Assembly: GCF_902806685.2 (NCBI RefSeq)
Contig: NC_048544.1
Span: 13,169,341 to 13,233,340, forward strand
Direction of reading: 5' to 3'
DNA length: 64,000 bases
Source: Maniola hyperantus
Lineage: Eukaryota > Arthropoda > Insecta > Lepidoptera > Nymphalidae
This document shows positions 45,618-57,479 of this stretch, piece by piece; the first letter of the stretch is position 1; each line of letters opens with the position of its first letter. A program made the translations under genes and the position numbers. The notes under the pieces are model-generated. The model made no database searches. It was not told the DNA's origin and was given only the letters and a program-made list of their open reading frames with translations.

Positions 45618-47388
45618 CCTACTTACCTATTTCAGTGGTTAATTCGTTCAAGCATAAAACCTATACTCTATAGTTATTTTAGCTCCATTCGTAATTACCG
45701 TCTTCGGATACCGATAAAAATGTGTAAAATCCCTTCCTTCTTAATAAATCTGAAAACAATTATCTTTGGCGTTTTCTTTTTTAGCACTTTAAATGAAGGT
45801 GTGGCACGCGCTGGCTGTCTCTCTCTATAATTAGTAGGTATGCCCACGGTATACCACATCTCCGCCACTTGTGTAGAAACATCGCATCGATTACGTACCA
45901 TAATGATACCTTTCCATTGTTTTCCACAACAACATGTTTGTTTTTCTTTCGTTGAAATGTTGAAAGGAATGACAATGTTACAAGAATTTAAGGTACTTAC
46001 CTAGTGTGTGTTTATGGTAATTAATGATTAAACGAACTTGCTTGTAAGTGAAGTTCCAACATGATAAAATTACTACTGTAAAATTCAAAGTCCTGACTGA
46101 CTGACTGACATATATATCAACGCACAGCCTAAACCGCTGGTCCTAGAGACAGGAAATTTGGAGGGTATGTTCTTTGTAAAGAGTAGGTATCCACTAAGAA
46201 ATGATTTTTTGAAATTCCACCCCTAAGTGGGTTAAATGGGGGATGGAAGTTTGTATGAAAGTCCGTCATTTTTGAAGTTACATAGATGAAAATTGGTATT
46301 TAAGCTTTCGGTTAAAAATAAAAAAATACGTATTTTACGATTTTTGGAAATTCTACTACCAAGGGGGTTAAATAGGGGATGAAAGTCCGTCATTTTTTCA
46401 AGTTATTTGGATGAAAATGGGTATTTGGGTTTTCGGCAGCAAATGAAGAAATATGTATTTCATGATTTTTGGAAATTCAACCCCCACCTCGATTTTCTAA
46501 ATTCCACCCGAGCGAAGCCAGGGCGGGTCAGTTAGTCAATTAATAGACGCGATACAATCGATAGATAGATACAAGAGACCTATGTCCAGTGTTCATGCTG
46601 GACGTACATAATGTCTCTTGTAGGAACTTTTACATTTACACACCACGGTCGTGCTCCTGAATCCAGCGGCTTCCTTCAACTCGTTCGAATCCAAAAGGAA
46701 CCCCTATATTATGATCACTTCGTTGCTTGACTGTCAAAAAACCTATAGGGTACTTCCCGTTGACCTAGAATTATGAAATTTGACAGGTAGATAGGTCTTA
46801 TAGCACAAGTAAAGTGAAAAATCCGAAAACCGTTAATTTGTGGTTGGACCACATTTTTTTTTTAAATGTGTTCATGAACAAATAATTGTATTTTCAACTT
46901 TCAAAGTAAGATTGCTATATCATACGAAAGGGCTTTTTCCAAAAAAGATTTTCATTTATTTTTAAGCATAGTAGTTTTTGATTTATCGTGCAAATTGACA
47001 AAAAAATATGACTTTAATACGGAACCCTCGGTGCGTTGTTGGCCGTTGTTCTATAGCTATGTACTCATAAACGTAGTAGGTACCAAAACCTTCAGAAACG
47101 TCGTGGTGTCGGAAATAATCTACTATAGGCTAGCGTATCTAACGGACAAAGGGCTACGTGGGAGCGGCCAGTCGTCAAGGACATCGGGTTTTAACCCTCC
47201 AGCGAGGCCAGTTCGGGGCACCTTGTACGCACAACTACCAATAGCATCCATAGCTACTTGGATAATAAATAATTCTCCATAAATTATCCTAATTATCTAA
47301 ATATAAAAAATTAAAGTTACTTAAATGGTTTATTCAAAATCAGTACCTGCCCATATTTAGCGATTCATTTTTATATATAGAGATATAC

Positions 47389-47583
47389 TCTATATATAAA
47401 AATGAATCGCTAAATGTGTTGCTGATCGCAAATCTCGAGAACAGCTGAACCGATTTCGCTACTAATTCTTTTTTTATAATATTCCTTGAAGTACGAGGAT
47501 GGTCTCACAGAGAGAAAAATTTAAAAAATTGCCAGAAAACGAATCGACTGTTAGGCGGTACGAAGTTCGCCGGGTCAGCTAGT
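47389..47583 (+). mobile_element. Lep1-like Helitron with inverted copy of its own start
   Basis: Starts tctatatataaaaatgaatc and ends gccgggtcagctag. Just upstream (47357-47382) lies an inverted copy of its first 26 bases, making a perfect palindrome at 47357-47415. Confidence 0.7.
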
Positions 47584-48156
47584 TTATAATATTATAAACG
47601 TTTGAAAACACGCTTTTAGGCTATTTTTACACCTCACTTTGGGCCCGTTTTGATTGAACGGAATCGATCTAACTGGATCCAGAGTCAAGACACTATATGA
47701 TTTAAAAGAAAGGTCGAGTTAAAAGAGTACTAAGTTTAAGTAATCTGCTCACTAATCACGAGCTTCTCATTTATTAATTCCAAGAGAAACCTAGGTTTCA
47801 TCAAGACTTACCTACCTTTCTTCTAGTTTTTCTTCCGCCTTCACTCTCGTAGATTTCAGTTTTTTTTATAAAAATCCTTTCTTTCGTTCGAGCGCGTTGA
47901 TGGGTCAGTCAGTCAGTTTCTCCTTTAGTAAATTTTTTTGAGGTCTAATTTTATATGACCCGCCCGAAAATTCTTTCTTAGCTTCTTTCTACATCCAAAA
48001 TCGCAGGTTTCTACACCCATGACCCAGTGATTTGAGCTGCACAACATCAGTCAGTCAGTCGGTTTCTTCTTTTATGCTACGGTCTACCTCTATCCTTTGT
48101 ATCAGTCGCTAGAATTTGGTGGCTGACTGATCTTGAAACTTGGTGTTATTACTTAC

Positions 48157-48362
48157 TAGCTGATGCCCGCGACTTCGTCCGCGTGGAAATTGGTTTTTTA
48201 AAAATCCTGTGGGAACTCTTGGATTTTCCGGGATAAAAAGTAGCCTATGTCACTCTCCAGGTCTTCATCTATACCCATGCAAAAAATCACGTCAATCCAT
48301 TGCACCGTTGCGACGTGATTAAAGGACAAACAAACACTTTCGCATTTATAATAAGGGTACTG
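48157..48362 (+). mobile_element. ctagctgatgcccgcgac-family repeat
   Basis: Copy running from ctagctgatgcccgcgactt to tttcgcatttataataaggg, with the same internal gcaaaaaatcacgtcaatcc block as 23372-23594. Confidence 0.65.
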
Positions 48363-48477
48363 ATTATCGCCTAACAGACTTTACTGACTTCATATTGAGT
48401 AAAAGATGTTGGGGTCCCAAGATGCTAGAATAGCAACCGCAGACCGGAAAGCGCATGGTTTGAAGACCTCCCACTAG

Positions 48478-48615
48478 TGACTAGTTGGACAGACGACATC
48501 AAATGCGTCGCAGGGAGCCGCTGGATTCAGGCGGCGCAAGACCCTATACGAGACTTATGTTCAGCAGTGGATGTCTATCGGTTGACGATGATGATGATGA
48601 TGATGACGATGACTA
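48478..48615 (+). mobile_element. RTE LINE tail
   Basis: Reads LDRRHQMRRREPLDSGG-like DNA in one frame and WTDDIKCVAGSRWIQAAQDP in the coding frame, then a gatgatgatgatgatgatga tail. Non-functional fragment of the family seen at 44293-44497. Confidence 0.65.
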
Positions 48616-50290
48616 AGTGAGAGATAGACGCACTTTTGACTGCGTCTTCAGTTGCCACGATGACGGATGAGATCGCAGTGGGTTTTTATTTTTATACTTT
48701 AGGTTTAGTTTAGAGAAAGACAACAGAATCGGTGCCACTGTAGGATTCGGTAAAAATAAAATAAAAGGTGTTTTCCGAATTGAAGAGTAGAATAAGTGGT
48801 CAAGTATTCAAATCAGCGATGTAGGTACCTACCTATTAAAAGCCTGAAGAGTGAATTACTTAGACCTAAGTTTTCAGAGCAAAGACATTTCTAAGCTAGT
48901 ATATTATTTCACTATTATGGATTGCATGGACGTAATGTAAACAAAGTGTTATCACAAAAACTACAGCGAAACGCGTTGAAGTCTTTTTCACTGAATAAGT
49001 ATAAAAATACGCGCAAACTCTACACTTCAGCTGAGCTATTATTACTTACTTACCTAGTTACTTTATTCATGAAAAATATACTTTCTAGTACATTAGTTAC
49101 TTTATCCAAATCCTTAATAAATTTACATAAAATTAATAAAATAAATGTATTTATTTCCATCAGGTTAATCGCGGTCGTACGAGAAAGTTAGTATAATTTT
49201 TTAGCACCTCCTTTAGTTGACGACGAGCGACCGCAGCGAAAGGACGTGTCTTGGAAACAAATTTCAAGGACCGCTGAACAGAACTGGTTCCGTGTTTTTA
49301 TTTAATTGTGAAGTTGGGAATTCTTTAGAAGAAAGTTGTGGTTCCGTGACGTCTTTATGGTAGACGATTCTGTGATATAAGCAACGCGGAGCCCGTGAAA
49401 TATGAACGTAAGTTTCCTGTATTTTATATTTTATGCTGTGCTCTGAAGTCTTAATCATACAGGGCTGTCGGTTAATGTCCGCACGCAAGTTAAGTAGAGC
49501 AAAGGGGGTTGAAAAGTAATACTCAGTCAATTGATAAAAAAACCTTGTCTTATCTCAATAAATAGTTCGAAGAAATTGCTCTCATTTTATACAAAAACTG
49601 AAAACCAATAAGTAATAGGATTGGTTATTTTTCTTAATACATTTGAAATATAGCGACCTAGCTATGCCCAAGAGTTAAAAAGAGTCTGTTTCTATGGTTA
49701 AACAAGGGGTTAAACACGCCGTTTATACATAAGTCAAGTTCCGTATACTTACTAAGAGATTAAGATTAGCCTCAATTGCTCAACGGGAAAAAGCGAAAGT
49801 CCATGCATTACTATACTATCTACCTACCTAAGTAGATTTCTATCTAGATTCTCAAAAAACGCATAAAATTAAAAAAAGATTGGTTACCAAAAGCCTTACA
49901 TGCTCTTGAAAATTAAGAACTAAGTATAGGGATGGTTTTCGTTCTGTGGTTAACCTTACTTGCTCTTAGAAACTAAGAACTACTTAAGTTATAGGGATGG
50001 CTTTAATTCTGTGGTTCTAACACCAAATCCCCATTGAATCTCCCAAAACTAACTGACAACCCTAAATAACGTTCGTTTTGTTCAGGGCCTTTTACAGGTG
50101 AGACGACAGAAAAACCGTTTAAGACTAGTTCACTTACTTACTATAAGTAAGCGAAGACAATGAGTTTCTCAGATGCCTGTGTTTTGTAAATTCACGTGAA
50201 GCTAATAGCTATACTATACAAGCTCGTTTGATTGAATTGAGACAAGTTACCTACCTAGATTATTATTAATCTATATGTATTTTTATGTAT
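48616..50290. other. Mostly unique AT-rich DNA
   Basis: Apart from a short reversed repeat piece at 48708-48746 and two related segments at about 49905-49930 and 49967-49995 (cttgctcttagaaactaaga), I see no repeat or gene. A possible first exon near 49240-49408 is discussed as a finding. Confidence 0.5.
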
Positions 50291-50440
50291 ACTAAGCTGT
50301 GATAGCCTAGTGGTTAGGACGTCCGCCTTCTAATCGGAGGTCGGGGGTTCGATCCCGGGCACGCACCTCTGACTTTTCGGAGTTATGAGCGTTTTAATTA
50401 ATTAAAATATCATTTGCTTTAACGGTGAAGGAAAACATTG
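50291..50440 (+). mobile_element. tRNA-derived SINE
   Basis: The head has A-box gatagcctagtggttaggac and B-box ggttcgatcccgggc in the right spacing for a pol III promoter, followed by cggagttatgagcgttttaa and ttgctttaacggtgaaggaa. It lacks the 3' part present in the next copy. Confidence 0.8.
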
Positions 50441-50672
50441 CTATCAAAAACCATAAGTAGTAGTCAAATCCCATTGACTCAAAAGTCAAAACGCAAAACG
50501 ATACGCGCAAAAACTTGTGAGAAAAGCTAAATGAATAGAGCTACTAAAACTGTTTAAAAAACCTTTACCTACTCTTGAGAGAACAATTAATTTTTATTTA
50601 AATCGATGATCAATCATGAACTTTTCTTAACAAAAACTAAGTTGGTAAGTATTTACTATTTAGTTTTTACCC

Positions 50673-50980
50673 AATAAGCTGTGATAGCCTAGTGGTTAGG
50701 ACGTCCGCCTTCTAATCGGAGGTCGGGGGTTCGATCCCGAGCCTCTAACTTTTCGGAGTTATGAGCGTTTTAATTAATTAAATATCACTTGCTTTAACGG
50801 TGAAGGAAAACATCGTGAGGAATGCATGCCTGAGAGTTCTCCATAATGTTCTCAAAGGTGTGTGAAGTCTACCAATCCGCATGGCCAGCGTGGTAGGCTA
50901 TGACTAAACCCTTTTTACTCTGAGAGTAGACCCGTGCTCTGTAGTGAGCCGGTGATGGGTTGATCATGGTGATGATGATT
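50673..50980 (+). mobile_element. tRNA-derived SINE, full-length copy
   Basis: Same head as 50291-50440 plus a complete body (tccataatgttctcaaaggt, gtagtgagccggtgatgggt) and a gatgatgatt end. It serves as the reference for partial copies at 21535-21735 and 60722-60840. Confidence 0.85.
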
Positions 50981-51501
50981 TACCCAATTAGTAGCTGTAC
51001 CTAAGTACAATGACAAGAAATTAATTTTGAGAGAGGAGCAAGCTCTACCTTATTTGATAAAGTGATATAATAAAATGTGCTAATCTTCTTAATTGAATTA
51101 CATAACTATGTATTTCACATTATCAAATATACGTGTATTTGCATTATCAAATAGATATTTTCACTCGAACCAGTTGGAGAAAGCTGGACATATTACGATT
51201 GCTAGAGTCGATAGTGTATTGACATCAAATACATAGGTATAAAACGGTATGGTACAGTAGTTTTCGTAGATATTAGGTATTTTAATGAAGATGCTAGAAC
51301 ATGCCTCAAGTCGTCCTAGACTCTAGCGGAAGGCTTCGGCCGTGCCTATAGTACGCGACCTACCTACCCTACTCTTAAGACTCTATTACATAGGTTGTAG
51401 CAATGTAGATAGGTGTCCTGAAAAAATTAATAGTAGCTAGCGATCTACTTTCTATGTGACTATTGCAGCTGGTTAAAGTGACTGCTTGTTAGCTAAATAG
51501 A

Positions 51502-51653
51502 TAATACGCAACAGGTCGAGATGGCAATCGGGGTGAGAACGCCCCGCACACCCACACAGCCCCGGTGCTGGTGGGCACGGGCACTGTGCGGGGTGTGCAA
51601 GGCGTCCTCCGCCTCGTACCCTGATTGCCATCTCTACCTGTCGCGTACTATAG
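51502..51653. mobile_element. GC-rich hairpin MITE
   Basis: Ends tacgcaacaggtcgagatgg and catctctacctgtcgcgta are complementary; the core is rich in cccacaca and gtgcgggg. Same family as 17987-18108. Confidence 0.75.
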
Positions 51654-52291
51654 TTACCGGCAAAACCGATTCCAAGCAATTGTATTCTCGAAGAAACGCG
51701 TAAGCGACGCGATTTTCCCGGCGTTTTAGTCCTTCTGGAGTGCAGTTTTTAGTATCATAATTTCATTGTCAGTTTGCATTCAAACAATATCGTACGGGCC
51801 ACGTATAGTACGCCTCTTACGCATTTCAGCGAGAAGATATACTTGTTTACATTTTTATCAAACATCTTCTGCATGTAGATTACTAGATTGTAGAGTGCAG
51901 GCAACAGAATATATAAATGACACCGGGTCCTTTTCTACTTCTATACCTTACTAAATTACATTTCTGTTTGCACCTATACCTATCTATCGCTAGTCAATTA
52001 TTACAGCAATTAGTTCAGGTAGATTTGTTCAATGATTTGGCTGATTAATCAAAAATAACGAATCGAAATCTCAAATGAAGCAATGTTGAACTGATTTTAC
52101 TGAAACTATTAAGTCTATTGGTACTATAGATAGTTATGTGTAATAAGTTTAGTCGAATAAGATAAACCAAAGTACATACAAGAAAGAGATACGACTTAAT
52201 CCGATTTTCATGTGAACAAAGCGTTATGTATGTTTACATTAGGATGATCGGTTTATCGACCTATTAAAAGTTGTCATAAACTTTAGACTTT

Positions 52292-52332
52292 AACGTCGTC
52301 AGTATAGTATAGTCTACTATACTGACGACGTT
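52292..52332. repeat. Perfect hairpin, 18-bp arms
   Basis: Arms aacgtcgtcagtatagta and tactatactgacgacgtt are exact complements around the five bases tagtc. It lies in unique AT-rich DNA and no run of T follows it. Confidence 0.9.
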
Positions 52333-52784
52333 TTTATCATTTATTTTTGGTCGAAATATAAAAACAAAATAAGTAAATTGAACGTGATTATTAAACATTT
52401 TGTAATCATCTAGTTACGTGTTATAATTAAATAGTATTATAATATTTGTAACACGTACAAAACAGATAGGAAGTTATCTACTATATCTTTTACTATACAC
52501 ACACTTTCCTTAATCAAATTGTAATTGCTACATAATAAACAATCTCTGTAAGTAACAACAGTTTTCAGTCGAACGATTTTGTTATACCTACATATGTATT
52601 TACAAAAATAGGAATACATGTTACTAAATATGATGGATTATTCCGACATGCCTTGTTATGTAGTTGCTGTGTTTTGGTATATTTCTGTCTAGTTTCCGAT
52701 TTCTCGTACGTAATGAAATGATCGGAAGATATAAGTTACTACGTGCGTGTAGTGAAACTTACTCTATTACTTCAAGGTGCTATT

Positions 52785-53225
52785 AAATAAATAAATAAAT
52801 AAAAATCTTTTTTATTCGAATAAACTTTTAAAAGTACTTACTACAAAATAGTCGGATGCATCTACCACTGGTTCGGAATGCCTTTCCTACCGAGAAGAAC
52901 CAGCAAGAAACTCGGCGGTTACTCTTTGCTTTCAAATATTTGATATAGGTACAAGATTATGTCATGTATAAAATGGTATTTGCAGTCTTGTGCGTTGCTG
53001 GAACGAGCTGCAGGTCAAATCCACGCTCTTTTATCATTTAGATAATCTTCAATTGTGTAATATGCTTTTTTCAGGAGCATATTATTTTTTAAACTTGTAC
53101 AAAGGTAAGTCCAAAATAGTTTGCGGGATTTGATTATAAAAGGTAATACCCATACCCACAAATGACTTTTGGACTTTCTTGAGGCGGAAGGCAGGGGCTG
53201 CAAGCTTGTCTCTGTTTCTAGTTAG
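52785..53225 (-). mobile_element. CR1/Jockey-type LINE, 3' end with untranslated tail
   Basis: The minus strand encodes TRNRDKLAAPAFRLKKVQKS and FVGMGITFYNQIPQTILDLP and then, after a frameshift, KKAYYTIEDYLNDKRAW and a stop. This is followed by a 3' tail with gaaactcgg-side sequences, ccgaaccagtggtagatgca and aaagtttattcgaataaa. This copy ties the ccgaaccagtggtagat tails elsewhere to one LINE family. It is 5'-truncated and dead. Confidence 0.75.
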
Positions 53226-53865
53226 CCTATTGTGTATTATTGAAACCGTGTAACTTTAAAACTAAGTAACTGTATAACATATTAAAAACTTAATAACTAA
53301 TTATACCTACACATACACGCGGACGAAGTCACAATCGCAAGTGCATCGTGTAGTTTATAATATGACTACGCAAGATTAAAAAAAACCGGCCAAGAGTCAA
53401 GAGTCAGACTCGCGCATGTAGGATTCCGTAGGTACTCGATTATTTTTACTCGGTCATTTTACACCATAAATAAAAAACTGCTATGCATAAATATAAATAT
53501 AAATCTTTTTTAGAATATACAGGTAAAGCCCTTTCACATGATACCCCACTTGGTACTTCTTACTTTGAAAATTAAAAATACTAATTATTTGTTCATTAAC
53601 ACATTTTAATATTTTTATGTCCGTATCCACAAATTCGCACTTTTCAGATTTATTCCTTGTGCTATAAGACCTAGCTACTTGCTACTTAAGTACCTTGTCT
53701 AAGTCTGACACATTATACACAACTTTTTATAAAGTTGATAACTAAATGCCAGACGTAAATAATTTGTAGGGTCATACAACTTCATGAGTCATTTGCTGAA
53801 TCAGTTTGCGTTTGTACATACATATTTCAACTTTGACTTGGTTGAGTGTTAGTTTTTAGGTAAGA

Positions 53866-54044
53866 AAATGAAAAGCTGACTCACTGACTGATCTATAAAC
53901 AACACAGCTCAAACTACCGAAAGGATCGGGCTGAATTTTGGCATGCACATAGCCATTATGACGTAGACTTCCACTAAGAAAGGATTTTTGAAAATTCAAT
54001 CCCTAAAGGGGTAAAACAGGGGTTTGAAATTTGTGAAGTCCATG
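53866..54044 (-). mobile_element. ctagcttatgctcg-family retroposon, partial
   Basis: Minus-orientation copy with gaagctgactcactgactga-like tail and the gacgtagacttccactaaga block; its 5' start is replaced by unrelated sequence (gtccatgcatgaag). Confidence 0.65.
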
Positions 54045-54099
54045 CATGAAGATTACAATTTTTATTTTCGACTTGACGATCATCTTGAAGTTAGGTACT

Positions 54100-54260
54100 T
54101 TCATCATCATCATCATCAACCAATAGACGTCCACTGCTGGACATAGGTGTCTTGTAGGGACGTCCACACGCCACGGTCTTGCGCCGCCTGGATCCAGCGG
54201 CTCCCTGCGACTCGTCTGATGTCGTCCGTCCACCTAGTGGGGGATCTTCCAACGCTGCGT
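54100..54260 (-). mobile_element. RTE LINE tail
   Basis: Minus strand: WRSVGRPT-like start lost, then DDIRRVAGSRWIQAAQDRGV-type coding, ending in a gatgatgatgatgaaagtac-like tail. Same family as 44293-44497. Confidence 0.6.
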
Positions 54261-54727
54261 CTTCCGTCTACTTTAGTAAACTTTAATGTTAACACTTTAG
54301 GGCTCGAGCTGTTTTTGAGGAAATTAGCTTTTTTGGCTCTACTTTAACATGCTATCCTCTAATTAATTTCAATATACCTAATGATATTTCCGCATTACAC
54401 AGATAACAAAGTTCGATTTCAATAGTCTATTTATCATCTAAAAATTCAGTTGATAGTTCATGGCTACGGCGTAGTTCCAATGAATTATTAAAAGTTAAAA
54501 CTTGTTTTATCGGAACCGTATGATAGGTATTTAATTTGATTGCATTTAATACCTATATATTTTTCGTATTTTATGTATCAATACAGGATACTGATACCAT
54601 GATAATGAGGGCGGCAAACAAGGAAAATGTTTAAAATAAAATCCCGACTGTCACTTATTAATAATAGGTAGGTACCTATAATATCACAGACGCGACGCTA
54701 AACTGCCAAACTAAACCTTATTTAACA

Positions 54728-54975
54728 AGATGAAAGTTCAAAACGAAATAGCTCAACGAATCAGCCAGCTGAAGTGGTGTCGCTAGGGCAGAAGTGTTCT
54801 GGAGTGGAGACCGCGAACCAACAAGCGCAGTGCGGGATGACCTCCAATCCGCTGGACGTCACCTTAAGAGGGTGGTGGGAAGCGGGTGGATGAGGAAGGC
54901 GGAGGACCGTGTGTGGTGGCGCGCTCTCGGGAGTCCTATGTCCAGCAGTGGATGCAAACAGGCTGATTGATTGAA
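54728..54975 (+). mobile_element. Second type of RTE/LINE ORF fragment, degraded
   Basis: The + strand contains WRPRTNKRSAG, RPPIRWTS and GSGWMRKAEDRVWWRALG in shifting frames, the end of an RTE-like reverse transcriptase ORF. Stops and frameshifts make it a relic. Confidence 0.6.
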
Positions 54976-55020
54976 AGTTCAAAACTGAAATCCGACCTAC
55001 TCTTCTTAATTATATTGAAA

Positions 55021-55400
55021 CTAGCTTATTCCCGCGACTTTGTCCGCGTGAACTACATAACTTTCAATCCCCTATTTTACTCCTTTAGGGGTTGAATTTT
55101 CAAATATTCTTTCGGCGGATGTCTATGTCATATCTAATAGCTATCTGCCAGTGGCGTGCAGGTCATAGAGGCATAAATGCACTGCTTACCCCAGTTGTAA
55201 TAACTCAATGCATATTTTTCATTATGACCTGCATGTAAACAGGTTCGTACCTAACTAATGCCTACCCTGGCTTCGAACACTGTGCACGCCACTGCCATCT
55301 GCATGCCTTTCAACCCGCTCCGTCCAGTAGTTTGAGCTGTGCGTTGATCAGTAGATCAGTCAATCAGTCAGTCAGTCAGTCTGCTTTTCCTTGTATATAG
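55021..55400 (+). mobile_element. ctagcttatgctcg-family retroposon, interrupted
   Basis: Halves 55021-55148 and 55303-55400 rejoin to a normal family member; a hAT-type MITE separates them, so the retroposon is older than that insertion. Confidence 0.75.
55149..55294 (+). mobile_element. hAT-type MITE inserted in a retroposon
   Basis: Ends cagtggcgtgca and tgcacgccactg are inverted repeats of 12 bases. The 8-bp flanks ctatctgc and ccatctgc differ at one base. It interrupts a ctagcttatgctcg retroposon (55021-55400) exactly in its tagctatctgcatgcc block. Confidence 0.85.
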
Positions 55401-55714
55401 CCGTAACGCAACTTTAACAGCCAATTATGCAACTGGAGCTATGAGTTTTTTTTTTTAGTAGGTACTATTATATATTCTGTGCTATGAGTATTTAATATAG
55501 ATCGCTTCGTGGAAGTGTATTGTTCACGCTCAGCGGCTCAATGGTTTTGTGGTCGTGGTCAGTGGTAGTATATCCATAGACACGCGATATCCTATTGACT
55601 AGGTTTGAGGTTTGATTCTCGAATTTCATATTGTCATGTTTTAACGGCCCTTATTGTTACGTAGTACCTACAGTCTGCCTGGCCAGTTTGTTTTGGCTAC
55701 AGGAAGAGCAAAAT

Positions 55715-56080
55715 ATGCATTTGTAAACCGCCGAGTTTCTTGCTGGTTCTTCTCGGTAGGAACGGCATTCCGAACCAGTGGTAAATTAAAACTACCTGAC
55801 TATTCATAAGTACTTGTAAAAAGTTTACATGAATAAAAAACATTCTATTCTATTCTATTCTATTCTGTACCTAACCAACCCACAATATTATTAGACTTTT
55901 CCTATAATCATTCGTAGAAGTGAAAAATAATTAAATTAAAATTAAAAAGGAAGATATAATCTAGATACGAACGGAACGGCATTCCGAACCAGTGGTAAAT
56001 TAAAACTACCTGACTATTCATAAGCACTTTTAAAAAGTTTACATGAATAAAAAAAACATTCTATTCTATTCTATTCTACG
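55715..56080 (+). mobile_element. Two copies of the LINE 3' tail
   Basis: 55715-55860 and 55972-56080 both read cggcattccgaaccagtggt and taaaactacctgactattca and end in ttctattctattctattct. The shared taaattaaaactacctgact variant suggests one arose from the other by local duplication. Confidence 0.7.
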
Positions 56081-56292
56081 TTATACAAAGTTGGTATACG
56101 TCACAAGAAATTTTACAAAGTAGGTAGATACCTACACTCTACTCCAGTACATTGTTTGCCCCAGAAAAAAAATATTATTTATTATTCAGTATACAATTTT
56201 TAGGTAAGTATAGGTATTTTTCAGTATACAACGACTCTGGGGCAATTTTGGGCCATCTCCTTTTCATCAATTTCAAAAGCACCAGTGGTGCC

Positions 56293-56437
56293 CAGTGGCG
56301 TGCATAGGGTTTAATGCCAGGGTAAGCATTAGTTAGGTAAGCAAGCCAAAGGATAATGACCATTGAGCAATTTCAACTGAGTTAGCTATTTCTTGGGTAA
56401 GCAGCGCTTTTATGCCTCTATGAGTTGCACGCCACTG
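56293..56437 (-). mobile_element. hAT-type MITE with perfect 8-bp target duplication
   Basis: Inverted ends cagtggcgtgca and tgcacgccactg-like (ttgcacgccactg) are flanked on both sides by gtggtgcc (56285-56292 and 56438-56445). Orientation is opposite to the copies at 55149 and 62115, and part of the interior differs. Confidence 0.9.
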
Positions 56438-56697
56438 GTGGTGCCTAATGCACTTCGACCACCCGGATCTTTCCGCGCACATACAAAAATGGGGATTTTA
56501 ACAATGGGGTTAGGTATTCAATTCAAGGGGCGGATCACTGAAAAACCGACAAGACATAGGCGGTTCCTCTGGTGCTTCAAATGTTTATTACGCGGTGGTA
56601 ATCACTTAACATCAGGTGACCCGCCTCGATTGCTCGCTATTGTAAAAATAAACTTACTTGTTTTTACTATTATTGTATTCTGTGAAGTTTAGTAGCT

Positions 56698-56873
56698 ATA
56701 AGTCCCGCAAATTGCTAATGCACGTGGCCGCCATTTAGTGACGTCAGCACTAATCTAAAGTTTCGAGCTGATGGTATATTTTTACTTAAATACACGTCAA
56801 AGACGTCAAATTGACGTCATTTCGATTTTAATGAGACATGGTTCCCGCGCAATAGCAATTTGCGGGACTTATA
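56698..56873. mobile_element. Hairpin MITE (ataagtcccgcaaattgc family)
   Basis: Ends ataagtcccgcaaattgc and gcaatttgcgggacttataa form clean inverted repeats, one of the better-preserved copies. Confidence 0.75.
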
Positions 56874-57298
56874 ATAATCTAGATGCACAAGAAATAAAGT
56901 AAAAAATAACTCGTCTCAAAGTTAAAAATGGAAAATGAATTTAGTAATTAGTCTATCAACCAATTTAGTAGTGCCTTCTCTATAAGATTTATTTCGTAAT
57001 AGGCAGCGGGGCCTAATCTTAGATGATACGGTCGTTAATAACCGGAAAACTGACCGAATTTATTACCTACTTTAAGTAGGTATATACCTAATAATATTAT
57101 GCTCGATTTTCCGAAAAATGGCGCTCACTAGAGTGACTAATAAATTCTAACGATTACTTTTAAATGTACCTAAATGATGATGATTCACGATTTTATAATG
57201 CGTGTAAAGTCTCTAAAAACCGCAGAAGAAAGGATAATAAATGTTTTGAATACAATGCCTATTGCACTGATAGTTCACTTTAAAACATCTAGGTAAGT

Positions 57299-57472
57299 AC
57301 AGTACGCTGCCGAAAGTGATGTACATAGGCCTTTAGAATGACACTTAGGCTTTGTAGAGCGTTGTCTTGTCGTTGTCACTCATACGTATATGATGTTTAC
57401 ACTAAACGACAGGGGCAACGCCCTACAAATCTGCTGTCTCCTTATAAAAGTCGATGTACATTACTTTCGGCC
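57299..57472. mobile_element. Hairpin MITE (tacagtacgcgg family)
   Basis: Starts acagtacgctgccgaaagtg and ends gatgtacattactttcggcc. The arms and the central gttgtc/gacaggggcaac block match the other family members. Confidence 0.7.
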
Positions 57473-57479
57473 GAGGATA

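Larger units (their letters stand above)
44847..47388. other. Region after eIF3a, repeats and AT-rich DNA
   Basis: It holds the probable eIF3a 3' UTR, a MITE at 45432-45617, a repeat with cattttttcaagttatttgg at 46080-46530, and a dispersed repeat (acttcccgttgacctagaat, tacggaaccctcg) at 46680-47030. The open frame at 46995-47282 overlaps that repeat at its start and has no recognisable domain. Confidence 0.55.

Noticed and set aside
46995..47282. 95-residue open frame on the + strand
   Set aside because: Its start lies in a dispersed repeat (acggaaccctcg) and no domain or homologue pattern is visible.
49264..49530. 88-residue minus-strand open frame
   Set aside because: No protein-like features; the GC-moderate part fits better as possible 5' exon DNA on the + strand, itself uncertain.
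50291..50360. Sequence with tRNA A and B boxes, possible tRNA gene
   Set aside because: The same head recurs at 50673 with a common SINE body and lacks a paired acceptor stem, so it is SINE.
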